Virus record (IMG/VR): IMGVR_UViG_3300022752_000052
Location: 1 to 64,000 of that record
Reading direction: 5' to 3' (one strand)
DNA length: 64,000 bases
Source of the DNA: a virus
A program made the position numbers and the translations under genes. The notes under the pieces are model-generated. The model searched no databases and was not told the origin of the DNA. It saw nothing but the letters and a program-made list of their open reading frames with translations. The first letter of the stretch is position 1. Every line of letters starts with the position of its first letter. Positions 20,533-26,909 of this stretch are shown in pieces.

Positions 20533-20566
20533 AAGGATAAAATATTTAAGTGATTAATTAATGACT

Positions 20567-20610
20567 CAAAGATACAACCAGTTACGCTATATTCCTAATA
20601 TTTTGTCAAT
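20567..20610 (-). promoter_or_regulatory. Family-D promoter
   Basis: TATCTTTG 20567-20574 preceded by AACTGGTTG, then an AATATTAGGAATATAG dyad region (ATATT/AATAT) in place of the family-A operator. Confidence 0.7.
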
Positions 20611-20647
20611 TATTTTACCAAAAACACCCTATTTGATCCGCAAAAAA

Positions 20648-20687
20648 TTTACTCGGGCTTTCTGTTAGTCAGCCCTAGCAAAATTCG
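20648..20687 (-). repeat. Class-2 element
   Basis: TTTACTCGGGCTTTCTGTTA, then GTCAGCCCTAGCAAAATTCG. Confidence 0.85.
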
Positions 20688-20733
20688 TCGGCGTCCGTTT
20701 CGTTTTGATACGTTCCGTTTGGGCATAAAAAAA

Positions 20734-20757
20734 CCCCGAACCGTTTCCGGTCCGGGG
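20734..20757 (-). terminator. Rho-independent terminator
   Basis: Same as 19064-19087 with T7 on the minus strand; downstream of 20772. Confidence 0.85.
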
Positions 20758-20771
20758 ATTCTGTTTAGGAG

Positions 20772-21200
20772 TTACATAAAAAGCAGCCACTGATATTCTA
20801 ACCCTCTTGCGAGTAAATAATCCCCAAAGGACATTGAGCCGTGAGTAGAAGAGTGACACACGCAATCGTGAATGTTAACACCTACCGCTGGAGTGATATG
20901 AGGGATTAAAGCCTGCTTCAGGAACCCTTTAACCGCGCCATTATAGGTGCAGTATGTTTTGCCGTCTCTTTCCTCAATTTCATAGGTGAACTGGCTCCAC
21001 GCCGTGTAGATTAGCATGTAGCCCTCTTTCCAGATTATCTCCGCATAAGAGTCGGTAAACTCTAAATCTACCATTCTAGCTTTGTTACGGTAAGGTATCC
21101 CGTTTTCGTCGTGTACCATTTCAAAATCAGAGTATTTGTCAGATTGGCAATACTCTAATAGGTCTGCAATTGATTGAGAAATTTCAAATGTGATTTTCAT
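20772..21200 (-). CDS. Hypothetical protein (142 aa)
   Basis: The N-terminal half is acidic and strand/helix mixed. The C-terminal half has IHDCVCHSSTHGSMS, with two Cys and two His close together, a possible metal site. It ends LEYQWLLFM. No family is recognised. Single gene with a family-D promoter. Confidence 0.65.
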   Translation of the reverse strand: MKITFEISQSIADLLEYCQSDKYSDFEMVHDENGIPYRNKARMVDLEFTDSYAEIIWKEGYMLIYTAWSQFTYEIEERDGKTYCTYNGAVKGFLKQALIPHITPAVGVNIHDCVCHSSTHGSMSFGDYLLARGLEYQWLLFM

Positions 21201-21233
21201 GATGTAAAATATTTAAGTGATTAATTAATGACT

Positions 21234-21277
21234 CAAAGATACAACCAGTTAAGCTATATTCCTAATATTTTGGCAAT
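21234..21277 (-). promoter_or_regulatory. Family-D promoter
   Basis: TATCTTTG 21234-21241 with AACTGGTTG and the ATATTCCTAATAT dyad upstream, nearly identical to 20567-20610 and 21942-21985. Confidence 0.7.
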
Positions 21278-21314
21278 TATTTTGCTAAAAACACCATATT
21301 TGATCCCCAAAAAA

Positions 21315-21354
21315 TTTACTCGGGCTTCCTGTTAGTCAGCCCTAGCAAAATTCG
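21315..21354 (-). repeat. Class-2 element
   Basis: Same core as the other copies; TCGTCGGC follows. Confidence 0.85.
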
Positions 21355-21395
21355 TCGGCATCCGTTCCGTTTCGATACGTCCGTTTGAGCATAAA

Positions 21396-21427
21396 AAAAC
21401 CCTGAACCGTTTCCGATTCAGGGTTTT
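21396..21427 (-). terminator. Rho-independent terminator
   Basis: AAAACCCTGAA (21396-21406) with TTCAGGGTTTT (21417-21427), a variant of the CCCCGAACC type with compensated stem changes. Confidence 0.85.
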
Positions 21428-21436
21428 ATCTATCAC

Positions 21437-21688
21437 TTACAGTTGTTGAATCTTAATCAACACTTCATCTACTTGTGAAGGTGATAAGTACCCAAGTACG
21501 TCGTCCGTTATGGGTGTAGTATAACATAACTTGTCATTTTTTAAGACGGCTAACTCATACAATCCCATATTGCCACCGTAGCTAAATGGGTGTTTTACAA
21601 CACTAGCGCCGTAACCATTAGTAAATTCAATACGGCTAACGACTCCTCCCATTTTTGGTTCAAAAACTAAATCCTTAAATGACTTCAT
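21437..21688 (-). CDS. Hypothetical protein (83 aa)
   Basis: An 83-residue protein with a glycine-rich, strand-like middle (GYGASVVKHPFSYGGNMG) and a helical end (SPSQVDEVLIKIQQL). No family is recognised. It follows the 50-residue gene at 21757 with only the GC-rich element between. Confidence 0.6.
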   Translation of the reverse strand: MKSFKDLVFEPKMGGVVSRIEFTNGYGASVVKHPFSYGGNMGLYELAVLKNDKLCYTTPITDDVLGYLSPSQVDEVLIKIQQL

Positions 21689-21724
21689 GATAATAAAATT
21701 TAAAAGTTAATAATATTAAAAAGT

Positions 21725-21752
21725 ACGCGTTTTAGGTATGCGCGCCCCACCA
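21725..21752 (-). promoter_or_regulatory. Intercistronic GC-rich element, copy 1
   Basis: On the minus strand GTGGGGCGCGCATACC then an AAAACGCGT arm; a GCGCG/CGCGT stem is possible. The same element precedes three genes at 24.4, 24.8 and 25.3 kb. No -7 box is present, so it acts inside a transcript or marks processing. Confidence 0.65.
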
Positions 21753-21756
21753 TTTT

Positions 21757-21909
21757 TTATAAGGGTGTCCCCTCCTTCTCTGTGATACGGTAATAAGTAC
21801 CATTATCAAATTCAGTAACGTGTATTACGTTCCAGTATTTGTCTTGATTCTTGGCAATTGCGTTTTTTGCGCACTTCAAATACTTATAAAATTTAACTTT
21901 GTACAGCAT
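21757..21909 (-). CDS. Small protein (50 aa), paralogue of 24881-25033
   Basis: An ATG at 21909 opens 50 codons: MLYKVKFYKYLKCAKNAIAK through YYRITEKEGTPL. It aligns end to end with the 50-residue product at 24881-25033, sharing MLY-VKFY, KCA-NAI-KN, KY and YY-ITE-EG-PL. Conservation of length and reading frame shows that it is a real gene. It has its own family-D promoter. Function unknown. Confidence 0.75.
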   Translation of the reverse strand: MLYKVKFYKYLKCAKNAIAKNQDKYWNVIHVTEFDNGTYYRITEKEGTPL

Positions 21910-21941
21910 AGCCGTAAATATTTAAGTGATTAACAATGACT

Positions 21942-21985
21942 CAAAGATACAACCAGTTAAGCTATATTCCTAATATTTTGGCAAT
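21942..21985 (-). promoter_or_regulatory. Family-D promoter
   Basis: TATCTTTG 21942-21949 with the same upstream ATATTCCTAATAT dyad as 20567 and 21234. Confidence 0.7.
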
Positions 21986-22022
21986 TATTTTACCAAAAAC
22001 ACCATATTTGATCCGCAAAAAA

Positions 22023-22062
22023 TTTACTCGGGCTTCCTGTTAGTCAGCCCTAGCAAAATTCG
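22023..22062 (-). repeat. Class-2 element
   Basis: Same core, followed by TTCGCTTCCGTTCGGTTCC as at 19027. Confidence 0.85.
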
Positions 22063-22098
22063 TTCGCTTCCGTTCGGTTCCGTTTGGGCATAAAAAAA

Positions 22099-22122
22099 CC
22101 CCGAACCGTTTCCGGTCCGGGG
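22099..22122 (-). terminator. Rho-independent terminator
   Basis: CCCCGAACCG/CGGTCCGGGG with T7 on the minus strand, downstream of 22137. Confidence 0.85.
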
Positions 22123-22136
22123 CTTTTCTGATTTGA

Positions 22137-22541
22137 TTAATGACCATAATCAAATCCGAAAAAAATCTTTTTGCCAGATTTCAATACATACTCAGATGTA
22201 TGAATACCACAGCACATTTGATTAACTGATTTGATGAATTCATGTTCATCATCATTTATGGTGTAATTACCGATGAATTCATAATTATCATTGTTAAAAT
22301 CATCAAGGGGAATGAGTTTTTCCACCTCAATTAACTCTTCAATAGTAATGTTTGATCCGACACCCATTACTCTTTTAAGGAAGAATACATTTGGGTCATT
22401 GGATTCAATAATTAATCTAGCTTGTGCTAGTGCATTTTCTAGTTTTCCTCTCTCAGATGGGTTCGAGATTGCATCATTAATTTGATTAAATAAATAATCA
22501 ATTGCATTTAATGCCAACTCAATTTTAATTTCCTTATTCAT
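22137..22541 (-). CDS. Hypothetical protein (134 aa)
   Basis: Helical first half (IKIELALNAIDYLFNQINDA, then ENALAQARLIIES), a middle with VGSNITIEELIEVEKLIP, and a strand-rich end KSGKKIFFGFDYGH. Two Cys in NQMCCG. No family is recognised. Single gene with a family-D promoter. Confidence 0.65.
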   Translation of the reverse strand: MNKEIKIELALNAIDYLFNQINDAISNPSERGKLENALAQARLIIESNDPNVFFLKRVMGVGSNITIEELIEVEKLIPLDDFNNDNYEFIGNYTINDDEHEFIKSVNQMCCGIHTSEYVLKSGKKIFFGFDYGH

Positions 22542-22571
22542 AACAAAATATTTAAAAGATTAACAATGACT

Positions 22572-22615
22572 CAAAGATACAACCAGTTAAGCTATATTCC
22601 TAATATTTTGGCAAT
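22572..22615 (-). promoter_or_regulatory. Family-D promoter
   Basis: TATCTTTG 22572-22579 with the conserved AACTGGTTG and ATATTCCTAATAT upstream. Confidence 0.7.
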
Positions 22616-22652
22616 TATTTTGCTAAAAACACCATATTTGATCCGCAAAAAA

Positions 22653-22688
22653 TTTACTCGGGCTTCCTGTTAGTCAGCCCAAGCGAAA
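22653..22688 (-). repeat. Class-2 element, hybrid flank
   Basis: Class-2 core, but followed by AAGCGAAATACGCTAGC, a flank like that of the class-1 palindromes (GCGAAATTCGCTAGC). It links the two classes. Confidence 0.8.
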
Positions 22689-22730
22689 TACGCTAGCCCT
22701 CTTTGGCTACGTTCCATTGAATAAGAGAGA

Positions 22731-22756
22731 GCCTCCGTCCGTTTCCGTCCGGAGGC
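22731..22756 (-). terminator. Hairpin terminator
   Basis: GCCTCCG (22731-22737) with CGGAGGC (22750-22756), downstream of the stop at 22764. Confidence 0.65.
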
Positions 22757-22763
22757 TTCCGTT

Positions 22764-22889
22764 CTACTCTTCTTCCTCTTCGTCCTCTTCCTCTTGTCCC
22801 TCAATTAATTCACATACTAAGAGGTCCGCCTCATAGTCATCAAGTAACTCCTCGGTTACTAAGGTTCTTAAAAACTCTTCGTGGCTCAT
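22764..22889 (-). CDS. Very acidic small protein (41 aa)
   Basis: An ATG at 22889 opens 41 codons: MSHEEFLRTLVTEELLDDYE..., ending in a run of Glu/Asp (EGQEEEDEEEEE). It lies between two terminators with the usual leader (CACTAAAATTAAAGTT). A polyacidic tail suggests DNA mimicry or binding to a basic partner, which is inference. It has no -7 box of its own and may depend on readthrough from 23199. Confidence 0.6.
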   Translation of the reverse strand: MSHEEFLRTLVTEELLDDYEADLLVCELIEGQEEEDEEEEE

Positions 22890-22914
22890 AACTTTAATTT
22901 TAGTGGTTAAAAAT

Positions 22915-22938
22915 AGCCCCGCGTTTTACCGCGGGGCT
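22915..22938. terminator. GC-rich bidirectional hairpin
   Basis: AGCCCCGCG (22915-22923) with CGCGGGGCT (22930-22938), T runs both sides; same type as 20256-20278. Confidence 0.75.
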
Positions 22939-22943
22939 TTTTT

Positions 22944-23156
22944 CTAGCATTTAGAATAGAACAAGTGGAAACTTGAACGCTCTTCTGGTGTTGCCAAGAT
23001 AGCTTCTGTCTTGCGTATGTCATCAGGAGCATCACCTATGGCATACTTTTCAACTGAAACATAAATCATACCTTCGCGAGTAATACCGGCCCATTTACCA
23101 GTTTTTAACTGAATAAATTTTGAAGCCTTAACTTCAGAAAACTTTACTTCGTACAT
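22944..23156 (-). CDS. Hypothetical protein (70 aa)
   Basis: The start is the ATG at 23156 (MYEVKFSEVKASKFIQL); the longer frame to 23180 would begin only about 19 bases from the -7 box. Strand-rich (VKFSEVKASKFIQLKTGKW, MIYVSVEKYA), ending HLFYSKC. No family is recognised. Confidence 0.6.
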   Translation of the reverse strand: MYEVKFSEVKASKFIQLKTGKWAGITREGMIYVSVEKYAIGDAPDDIRKTEAILATPEERSSFHLFYSKC

Positions 23157-23198
23157 AACCTGATTTTTTAGCGCAGCCACCCCATTGCGACTACCCTA

Positions 23199-23206
23199 CA
23201 AATATA
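23199..23206 (-). promoter_or_regulatory. Promoter -7 box
   Basis: TATATTTG in GTTGTATATTTGTAGGG; the leader is like that of the gene at 18566. Confidence 0.6.
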
Positions 23207-23279
23207 CAACAGAAAAGCATAAATTCATAACATTAGTACATATATTTTACCAAAAACACCATATTTGACCCTCAAAAAA

Positions 23280-23319
23280 TTTACTCGGGCTTCCTGTTAG
23301 TCATCCCTAGCAAAATTCG
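23280..23319 (-). repeat. Class-2 element (last copy)
   Basis: TTTACTCGGGCTTCCTGTTA then GTCATCCCTAGCAAAATTCG; one base of the AGCCC arm has changed, weakening the stem. Confidence 0.8.
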
Positions 23320-24105
23320 TTCTGTCCGTCAATTCATCCGTCCATCTATTCGTTCTATCCGTCATTGCATCTATCCGTCTTTTATATGGGTCTGTCCGTC
23401 GGTGCCGTTCTATTGTGCTGTTCTGTTTGTTTTTTGCGGGGAACTATCATGTACATATAATATCAATCCAGAAATATAATACATCTTTTATAAACATTCA
23501 ATTATACATCACTTACATTATATAACATTTAATATAACATCTATCATAACATCTAAACTACATTATATCATATCATCTTATATACATTATCCTATACATA
23601 CATCTAATAATACATCTATCTACCATACATCTAATATACAACATTTATATTACATATCCTAACATCTATCTATATAACATTAAATAAAAAATATAATATC
23701 TAATATACATCTATCTATCATCTAATATAACATCATTTAATCTATATAACATCTATACAACATAAGGTATATCATTTAATCTATATAACATCTAATATAC
23801 ATCTAATATACATGGTACATATCTTATCAGGCAATTCATTATATGTTTTATTATATCCTATTCATCTATCATCTATCTATCATCTATTGTATCATGTGTA
23901 TCTAATGTATCTAATGTGTGTGATGTATGTAGTGTGTGTGATGTAATTGGGCCCCGCGATATTGTCCTGTCTATTGTATGCCTGTCTAATGGTCTATCTA
24001 ATGCACTATCTAATGTGTGCCTGTTATTGTATGTGTGTGTCGTTGGGTGCCCCCTACGTCGTCGGGCGAAGCCCAGATCTAATAGGGTTAGAACCAGGCA
24101 AAAAA
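23320..24105. other. Non-coding, CATCTA/ACATCTAAT low-complexity region
   Basis: 23330-23430 consists of CCGTC, ATTCATC and CTATCC words; 23450-23930 of ACATCTAATAT and CTATCTATC words; 23890-24040 of ATGTGTGTG and TATCTAATG words. Short plus-strand frames at 23916-24174 run into the terminator of the opposite strand and are not genes. I see no RNA gene. Confidence 0.6.
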
Positions 24106-24134
24106 AAACCCCGAACCGTCACCGGCCGGGGTTT
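24106..24134 (-). terminator. Rho-independent terminator
   Basis: AAACCCCG (from 24106) pairs with CGGGGTTT (to 24134), with inner CCG/CGG pairs and a T9 tract on the minus strand. It ends the 25487 operon. Confidence 0.85.
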
Positions 24135-24138
24135 CTGT

Positions 24139-24384
24139 TTAGTTTGGATAGGTAGGTGGCACACCCTCCCATGACCCGCTAAGGTCTAGTTTATTTACTA
24201 ACCATTGAGCTAACTTATTATTGTTTACCGCTGACTTAGGCAACCATACCAGTCTATTTAATTTTACCGCGCCGCCCCAATGAATATCTATATGAAGGAT
24301 CTCACATTGGTATGCTTTCTCTGTTTCCTTTTGCACATAGGCGGCGAAGAAAGCGCCGTTTCTTTTAAACTCAATCGTAATCAT
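24139..24384 (-). CDS. Hypothetical protein (81 aa)
   Basis: Strand-rich beginning (MITIEFKRNGAFFAAYVQK) and a basic/Trp-containing middle (WGGAVKLNRLVWLPKSAVNN), then a helix. It ends EGVPPTYPN. No family is recognised. Last gene of a five-gene operon. Confidence 0.6.
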   Translation of the reverse strand: MITIEFKRNGAFFAAYVQKETEKAYQCEILHIDIHWGGAVKLNRLVWLPKSAVNNNKLAQWLVNKLDLSGSWEGVPPTYPN

Positions 24385-24413
24385 AATATAAAATTTAAGT
24401 GATTAAAAAATTT

Positions 24414-24440
24414 ACGCGTTGTTGGTATGCGCGCCCCACC
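24414..24440 (-). promoter_or_regulatory. Intercistronic GC-rich element, copy 2
   Basis: GTGGGGCGCGCATACC, ACAACGCGT on the minus strand, between 24447-24806 and 24139-24384. Confidence 0.65.
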
Positions 24441-24446
24441 TTTGAT

Positions 24447-24806
24447 TTATCTATTTTCGTAGGCTTTTTCGTAGGCTTTGTTTTGTTCCTCTTCGTACAA
24501 GTTAGGAAACCATCTGTTAGTGACTGCCCATTCTACATTGTAAGCCGCATGGTCAAAATAACATGCAAAGTATTTTGTGTATGCTGTTTCTCTTTGGTAT
24601 TGTTCGTCCTCAAGAGAGAACAACCTTTGTATTTCAAGGTCAATTAACTCATACCACAATTTATTATTACAAGCATACCTTGATGACTCGTTTTCGATAC
24701 GATTTATAATACGATACCCATCTTTTTTTCCAATTTCTTTATTAATGTTTGCATAAAGAAGCTCAATGATGGTATTTTTTGAGAAATTAAAATTAATTAT
24801 TGACAT
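24447..24806 (-). CDS. Hypothetical protein (119 aa)
   Basis: A charged, mostly helical 119-residue protein with many aromatic residues (YQRETAYTKYFACYFDHAAY) and a Glu/Lys/Arg-rich end (EEEQNKAYEKAYENR). No family is recognised. Third from the end of the 25487 operon (second-last is 24139). Confidence 0.6.
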   Translation of the reverse strand: MSIINFNFSKNTIIELLYANINKEIGKKDGYRIINRIENESSRYACNNKLWYELIDLEIQRLFSLEDEQYQRETAYTKYFACYFDHAAYNVEWAVTNRWFPNLYEEEQNKAYEKAYENR

Positions 24807-24847
24807 GACTGTAAATTTAAAAAGTTTAAAATAATTTTTTGAAATTT

Positions 24848-24874
24848 ACGCGTTGTTGGTATGCGCGCCCCACC
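24848..24874 (-). promoter_or_regulatory. Intercistronic GC-rich element, copy 3
   Basis: The same 27-base element as at 24414, between 24881-25033 and 24447-24806. Confidence 0.65.
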
Positions 24875-24880
24875 GACTTT

Positions 24881-25033
24881 TTATAGAGGTATTCCCTCTA
24901 TTTCTGTTATTTGGTAATATATTTTACCAAAAAACTCAACTTTTTTATAAGAATTCACATATTTATGTGGATTCTTATTAATAGCGTTTACTGCACATTT
25001 GCGGTAAACATAAAATTTCACATTGTAAAGCAT
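24881..25033 (-). CDS. Small protein (50 aa), paralogue of 21757-21909
   Basis: An ATG at 25033 opens 50 codons: [20 protein letters not shown] to [12 protein letters not shown]. It is the same length as the 21757 product and matches it along its whole length. Both are followed downstream by the intercistronic GC-rich element, so the gene and its 3' element were probably duplicated together. Function unknown. Confidence 0.75.
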   Translation of the reverse strand: MLYNVKFYVYRKCAVNAINKNPHKYVNSYKKVEFFGKIYYQITEIEGIPL

Positions 25034-25064
25034 AACTAAAAATTTAAAAAGGTTAATGATTTTT

Positions 25065-25295
25065 TTAAGCGTGATTTATGCAATAGATTAAACAGTCCAA
25101 TTCAATGGCAAATAGGATAACTTGTAAATATAACCAAAAAAATAGTAAAGTAGTATTTCGTTTATTTGGGTCTGTTTTTATGACCTTATCAATCCATATT
25201 ATGAAATAGCCCAAAGATAGTAAAATCATTGTTATAGAGGCTAATAAGGACCAAAAAAGTTGTTCGTGTGTTAATGATGTTAATAAGTTAAACAT
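25065..25295 (-). CDS. Small membrane protein, two TM segments (76 aa)
   Basis: Hydrophobic segments at about 12-34 ([20 protein letters not shown]) and 47-72 ([19 protein letters not shown]), separated by [14 protein letters not shown]. The second segment contains acidic and Cys residues near its end. No family is recognised. Confidence 0.6.
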   Translation of the reverse strand: MFNLLTSLTHEQLFWSLLASITMILLSLGYFIIWIDKVIKTDPNKRNTTLLFFWLYLQVILFAIELDCLIYCINHA

Positions 25296-25333
25296 AGCTA
25301 AAAAATTTAAAAGATTAAAAAGTGGTTAAAATT

Positions 25334-25360
25334 ACGCGTTTTAAGTATGCGCGCCCCACT
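25334..25360 (-). promoter_or_regulatory. Intercistronic GC-rich element, copy 4
   Basis: The element with AAAACGCGT in the 3' arm, between 25368-25487 and 25065-25295. Confidence 0.65.
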
Positions 25361-25367
25361 GTTTTTT

Positions 25368-25487
25368 TTAGAAAGTACCGTGTAAACCGGCGTTAGCCGT
25401 GTCTACAAATTTGCATACTACATAAAAAAGAGTAGCAAATAAAGCTAAAATAATAACGATACATACAATTTTTTGTGAAGTTTTCAT
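25368..25487 (-). CDS. Single-pass membrane protein (39 aa)
   Basis: An ATG at 25487 opens 39 codons: MKTSQKIVCIVIILALFATL then FYVVCKFVDTANAGLHGTF. A basic start and one hydrophobic segment fit a membrane anchor or signal peptide. It is first gene of the operon ending at 24106, with a standard leader (AACCTTTAAATTTTTTGTT). Confidence 0.6.
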   Translation of the reverse strand: MKTSQKIVCIVIILALFATLFYVVCKFVDTANAGLHGTF

Positions 25488-25526
25488 AACAAAAAATTTA
25501 AAGGTTAAAAAGTTAATTTGTTAGTG

Positions 25527-25534
25527 CAAATCTA
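25527..25534 (-). promoter_or_regulatory. Promoter -7 box for the 25487 operon
   Basis: TAGATTTG fits TAnnTTTG, about 40 bases upstream of the first ATG. No good TTG at 20 bases. Confidence 0.5.
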
Positions 25535-25539
25535 AAAAC

Positions 25540-26343
25540 TTTTTTTGAAAGTAAAAACTATTTGCAAAGTTTTTTTAATTTTTTTTATTCCATACTTTAC
25601 TTTATTTATGTTCCTCACATTGTAAGTAAAGCATTTTTCAGTCTTTCAAATATACGCGCTAAACTTTTTTAGTGCGTCGTACTTCGTAACCGATTAAGTA
25701 CACCACAAATATCGGTTTTCAGATATTGGCTGTCAAGCATTAGGCTAAAAAAATTTTCAAAAAAAGGACCGATCCGCCAAAACCCGCATGGTTATTGGGT
25801 TCTAGCCTCCTGGATATTTTCGATAAGCTACAAAAAACGCAAATTTAACGTGCGCAAATATACCTCTTTTCATATCGAGGTCCATTTTTTTCCCTACTAG
25901 TTATTTATATACCATTTGAAGTAACTTACTAGGCAACCTATTAATTATCAGGCTTTTACGATTTTCCCTATACAGTTTCGGCACTTCTCCGGAATCAATA
26001 TTTAAAAAACCGGCGGGAAAAAAAATTACCACAGATGTCTTTTGGAATCCATATAACATGAGACATACATCAAATAAAAATGACAAGATACATGAAATAG
26101 AAATTAAAAATAACATGAACTCAAAATGAAAATAAAATTTAAAATAACATGAAATATTAAATGAAAAAAGGATGAAAAATAACATTTAAGAAAGCATGAA
26201 ATATAACTTTAAAAACAATGATAAGTAAATGTAGAGAAAATGTATAAAATGAAATGATGATAATATGTAAAATGAAATGAAATGAAAAAAGTGATGTCTC
26301 TAAATGTACTTATATGAGAGAAGCAACATGAAAAAATAATGAT
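25540..26343. other. Divergent non-coding region
   Basis: It separates minus-strand genes (left) from plus-strand genes (right). 25660-25900 is of normal complexity, with small hairpins (GCGCTAAA/TTTAGTGC near 25656; ACCGAT/ATCGGT near 25689) and another minus-strand -7 box, TATATTTG, near 25855. From about 26040 it is repetitive ATGAAA/AACATGA sequence. A 94-codon minus frame at 25901-26185 follows base composition and is not called. This could hold a small RNA, control region or origin, but none is proven. Confidence 0.45.
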
Positions 26344-26907
26344 ATGAAGAAGACTCCCAAAATGTTAATGAAGGAAGATGAGATAAAGATGTTTGAGGAT
26401 GTAGTGAGGAATTGCGGTTTTTATTTTGAATTTGGATGCGGGGGGAGTACTTTTCGGGCGTGTGAGTTAGGGGCAAAGAAGATTGTTTCCGTAGAGTCTC
26501 AAAAAATGTGGATAGATGAGATTAAGCAGTATGAGCAAGTAAAGGTCCACCCAGATATAACTTTCCTGGCTATTGATATTAATGCTGGAGATATGGGTAG
26601 GCCGATAAATAATACCAAGCAAAACAACTTTCCTTTGTATTCTTCTGCTATTGACAACTACAAAAACATTGATGTTGTATTAGTTGACGGTAGATTTCGT
26701 GTAGCATGTGCCTGTAAAGCTGTCATAAATCGCGTACAATCAATTTTAATACACGACTTTACTAATCGGGCTCACTACCACGATATCCTTCCTTATATTG
26801 AGATTATAAAGCAAACTGGTACATTAATCCAGGCCCGGCCGAAGAGTGATATTAACATGCAGGATTTAGAAAAATTATATGAAAATTACAAACTAAACCC
26901 AAGTTAA
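26344..26907 (+). CDS. Methyltransferase-like protein (187 aa)
   Basis: FEFGCGGSTFRACELGAKKI (about residues 29-48) resembles the glycine-rich motif I of class I AdoMet methyltransferases, followed by VSVESQKMW, an acidic residue after strand 2. VVLVDGRFRVACA (about 111-123) and ILIHDFTNRAHYHDIL (about 133-149) match the later strands of small sugar- or capsule-linked methyltransferase-like proteins. The substrate is unknown. First gene of the plus-strand run, two bases before the protease gene, so the two are cotranscribed. Confidence 0.6.
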   Translation: MKKTPKMLMKEDEIKMFEDVVRNCGFYFEFGCGGSTFRACELGAKKIVSVESQKMWIDEIKQYEQVKVHPDITFLAIDINAGDMGRPINNTKQNNFPLYSSAIDNYKNIDVVLVDGRFRVACACKAVINRVQSILIHDFTNRAHYHDILPYIEIIKQTGTLIQARPKSDINMQDLEKLYENYKLNPS

Positions 26908-26909
26908 AA

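Noticed and set aside
23916-24174. Plus-strand ORFs rich in Cys/Val/Leu
   Set aside because: They run into the minus-strand terminator at 24106 and have no promoter; composition reflects TGTGTG repeats.
25901-26185. 94-codon minus ORF in the divergent region
   Set aside because: Phe/Leu/Ile-rich translation of repetitive DNA; no leader like the neighbouring genes.
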